32,086 nucleotides of DNA from an uncultured Gemmiger sp. (lineage in GTDB: Bacteria; Bacillota; Clostridia; Oscillospirales; Ruminococcaceae), in the NCBI GenBank assembly GCA_944382785.1, contig CALWNO010000029.1, positions 1 to 32,086 on the forward strand, read 5' to 3'. The notes below the pieces were generated by a model. The model was not told the DNA's origin, ran no database searches, and saw only the letters and a list, made by a program, of their open reading frames with translations. Position numbers and translations under genes: made by a program. Shown here piece after piece: positions 31,973-32,086 of this stretch (its first letter is position 1; each line of letters begins with the position of its first letter).

Positions 31973-32086
31973 ATCGGTAGAAAAAACAAACCGTCCCCGG
32001 CGGACCTGTTGGACCGCCCCAGATTGTGCAGACAGCACAAAAAGAGCCCCTGAGTAGGAATATTGAATTTTAGCAGGAGTGGCGCA
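31973..32086. other. Window tail with two small hairpins
   Basis: GGCGGACC/GGACCGCC (31999-32018, one A-A mismatch) and TTGTGC/GCACAA (32024-32040) can each form a hairpin. Neither is followed by a T run on the plus strand, so they are not clear terminators. AAAAAGAGCCCC from 32039 could be the left arm of a terminator cut by the window edge. No gene is seen. Confidence 0.35.

Overview
The window looks like a chromosomal segment of a GC-rich, anaerobic gut Firmicute, most likely an Oscillospiraceae/Ruminococcaceae relative (Faecalibacterium, Subdoligranulum or Gemmiger type). The reasons are strong AGGAGG ribosome sites, a gut-type beta-glucuronidase, a hybrid-cluster protein, an AgrC/AgrA-like two-component pair, an RsgI-like anti-sigma factor and a domain-permuted GH3 enzyme. 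The assignment is inference from gene content; no rRNA or tRNA is present to confirm it. There is no CRISPR array, recognisable insertion sequence or phage gene.

Layout. 1-1051: tail of an unrecognised gene, then an RpiR/SIS sugar-phosphate regulator. 1168-4500: an AraC regulator divergent from a GH2 beta-glucuronidase (uidA). 4560-5875: a ferritin-like diiron protein of unknown role. 5820-9846: a long regulated leader and a 1202-residue single-gene NRPS-like synthetase with the unusual order adenylation, carrier, condensation, then a piece of a second adenylation domain. 9899-13730: two tandem 21-bp repeats, a weak promoter, a four-helix membrane protein and a permuted, doubly anchored GH3 glycosidase. 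13747-15833: a LytTR response regulator and its GHKL sensor kinase. 15885-17705: an ECF-sigma module with a small secreted Cys/His-rich protein, the sigma factor and an RsgI-like anti-sigma factor. 17704-20022: a cupin-AraC regulator divergent from an MFS transporter.

20025-23142 is a nitrosative/redox stress block: a Crp/Fnr regulator divergent from cupin, ferredoxin and hcp, with one palindrome placed to act on both promoters. 23193-26374 is the sulfur and iron-sulfur block: cysK, iscS, iscU and a Cys-rich Rrf2 regulator, behind a strong promoter studded with TAGG repeats. Immediately downstream, a second ECF sigma/membrane protein pair of lower GC lies between two 57-bp direct repeats that each carry the Rrf2 gene's terminator. 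28052-31972 is a TetR-controlled five-gene operon of redox and membrane proteins (flavin-reductase-like, NmrA-like SDR, DUF1295 reductase/methyltransferase-like, six-helix protein).

The most interesting leads are the NRPS with a vestigial second adenylation domain, the LytTR-type repeats that may tie the two-component system to the GH3 operon, the His/Gly-tailed RsgI module, and the repeat-bounded sigma cassette.
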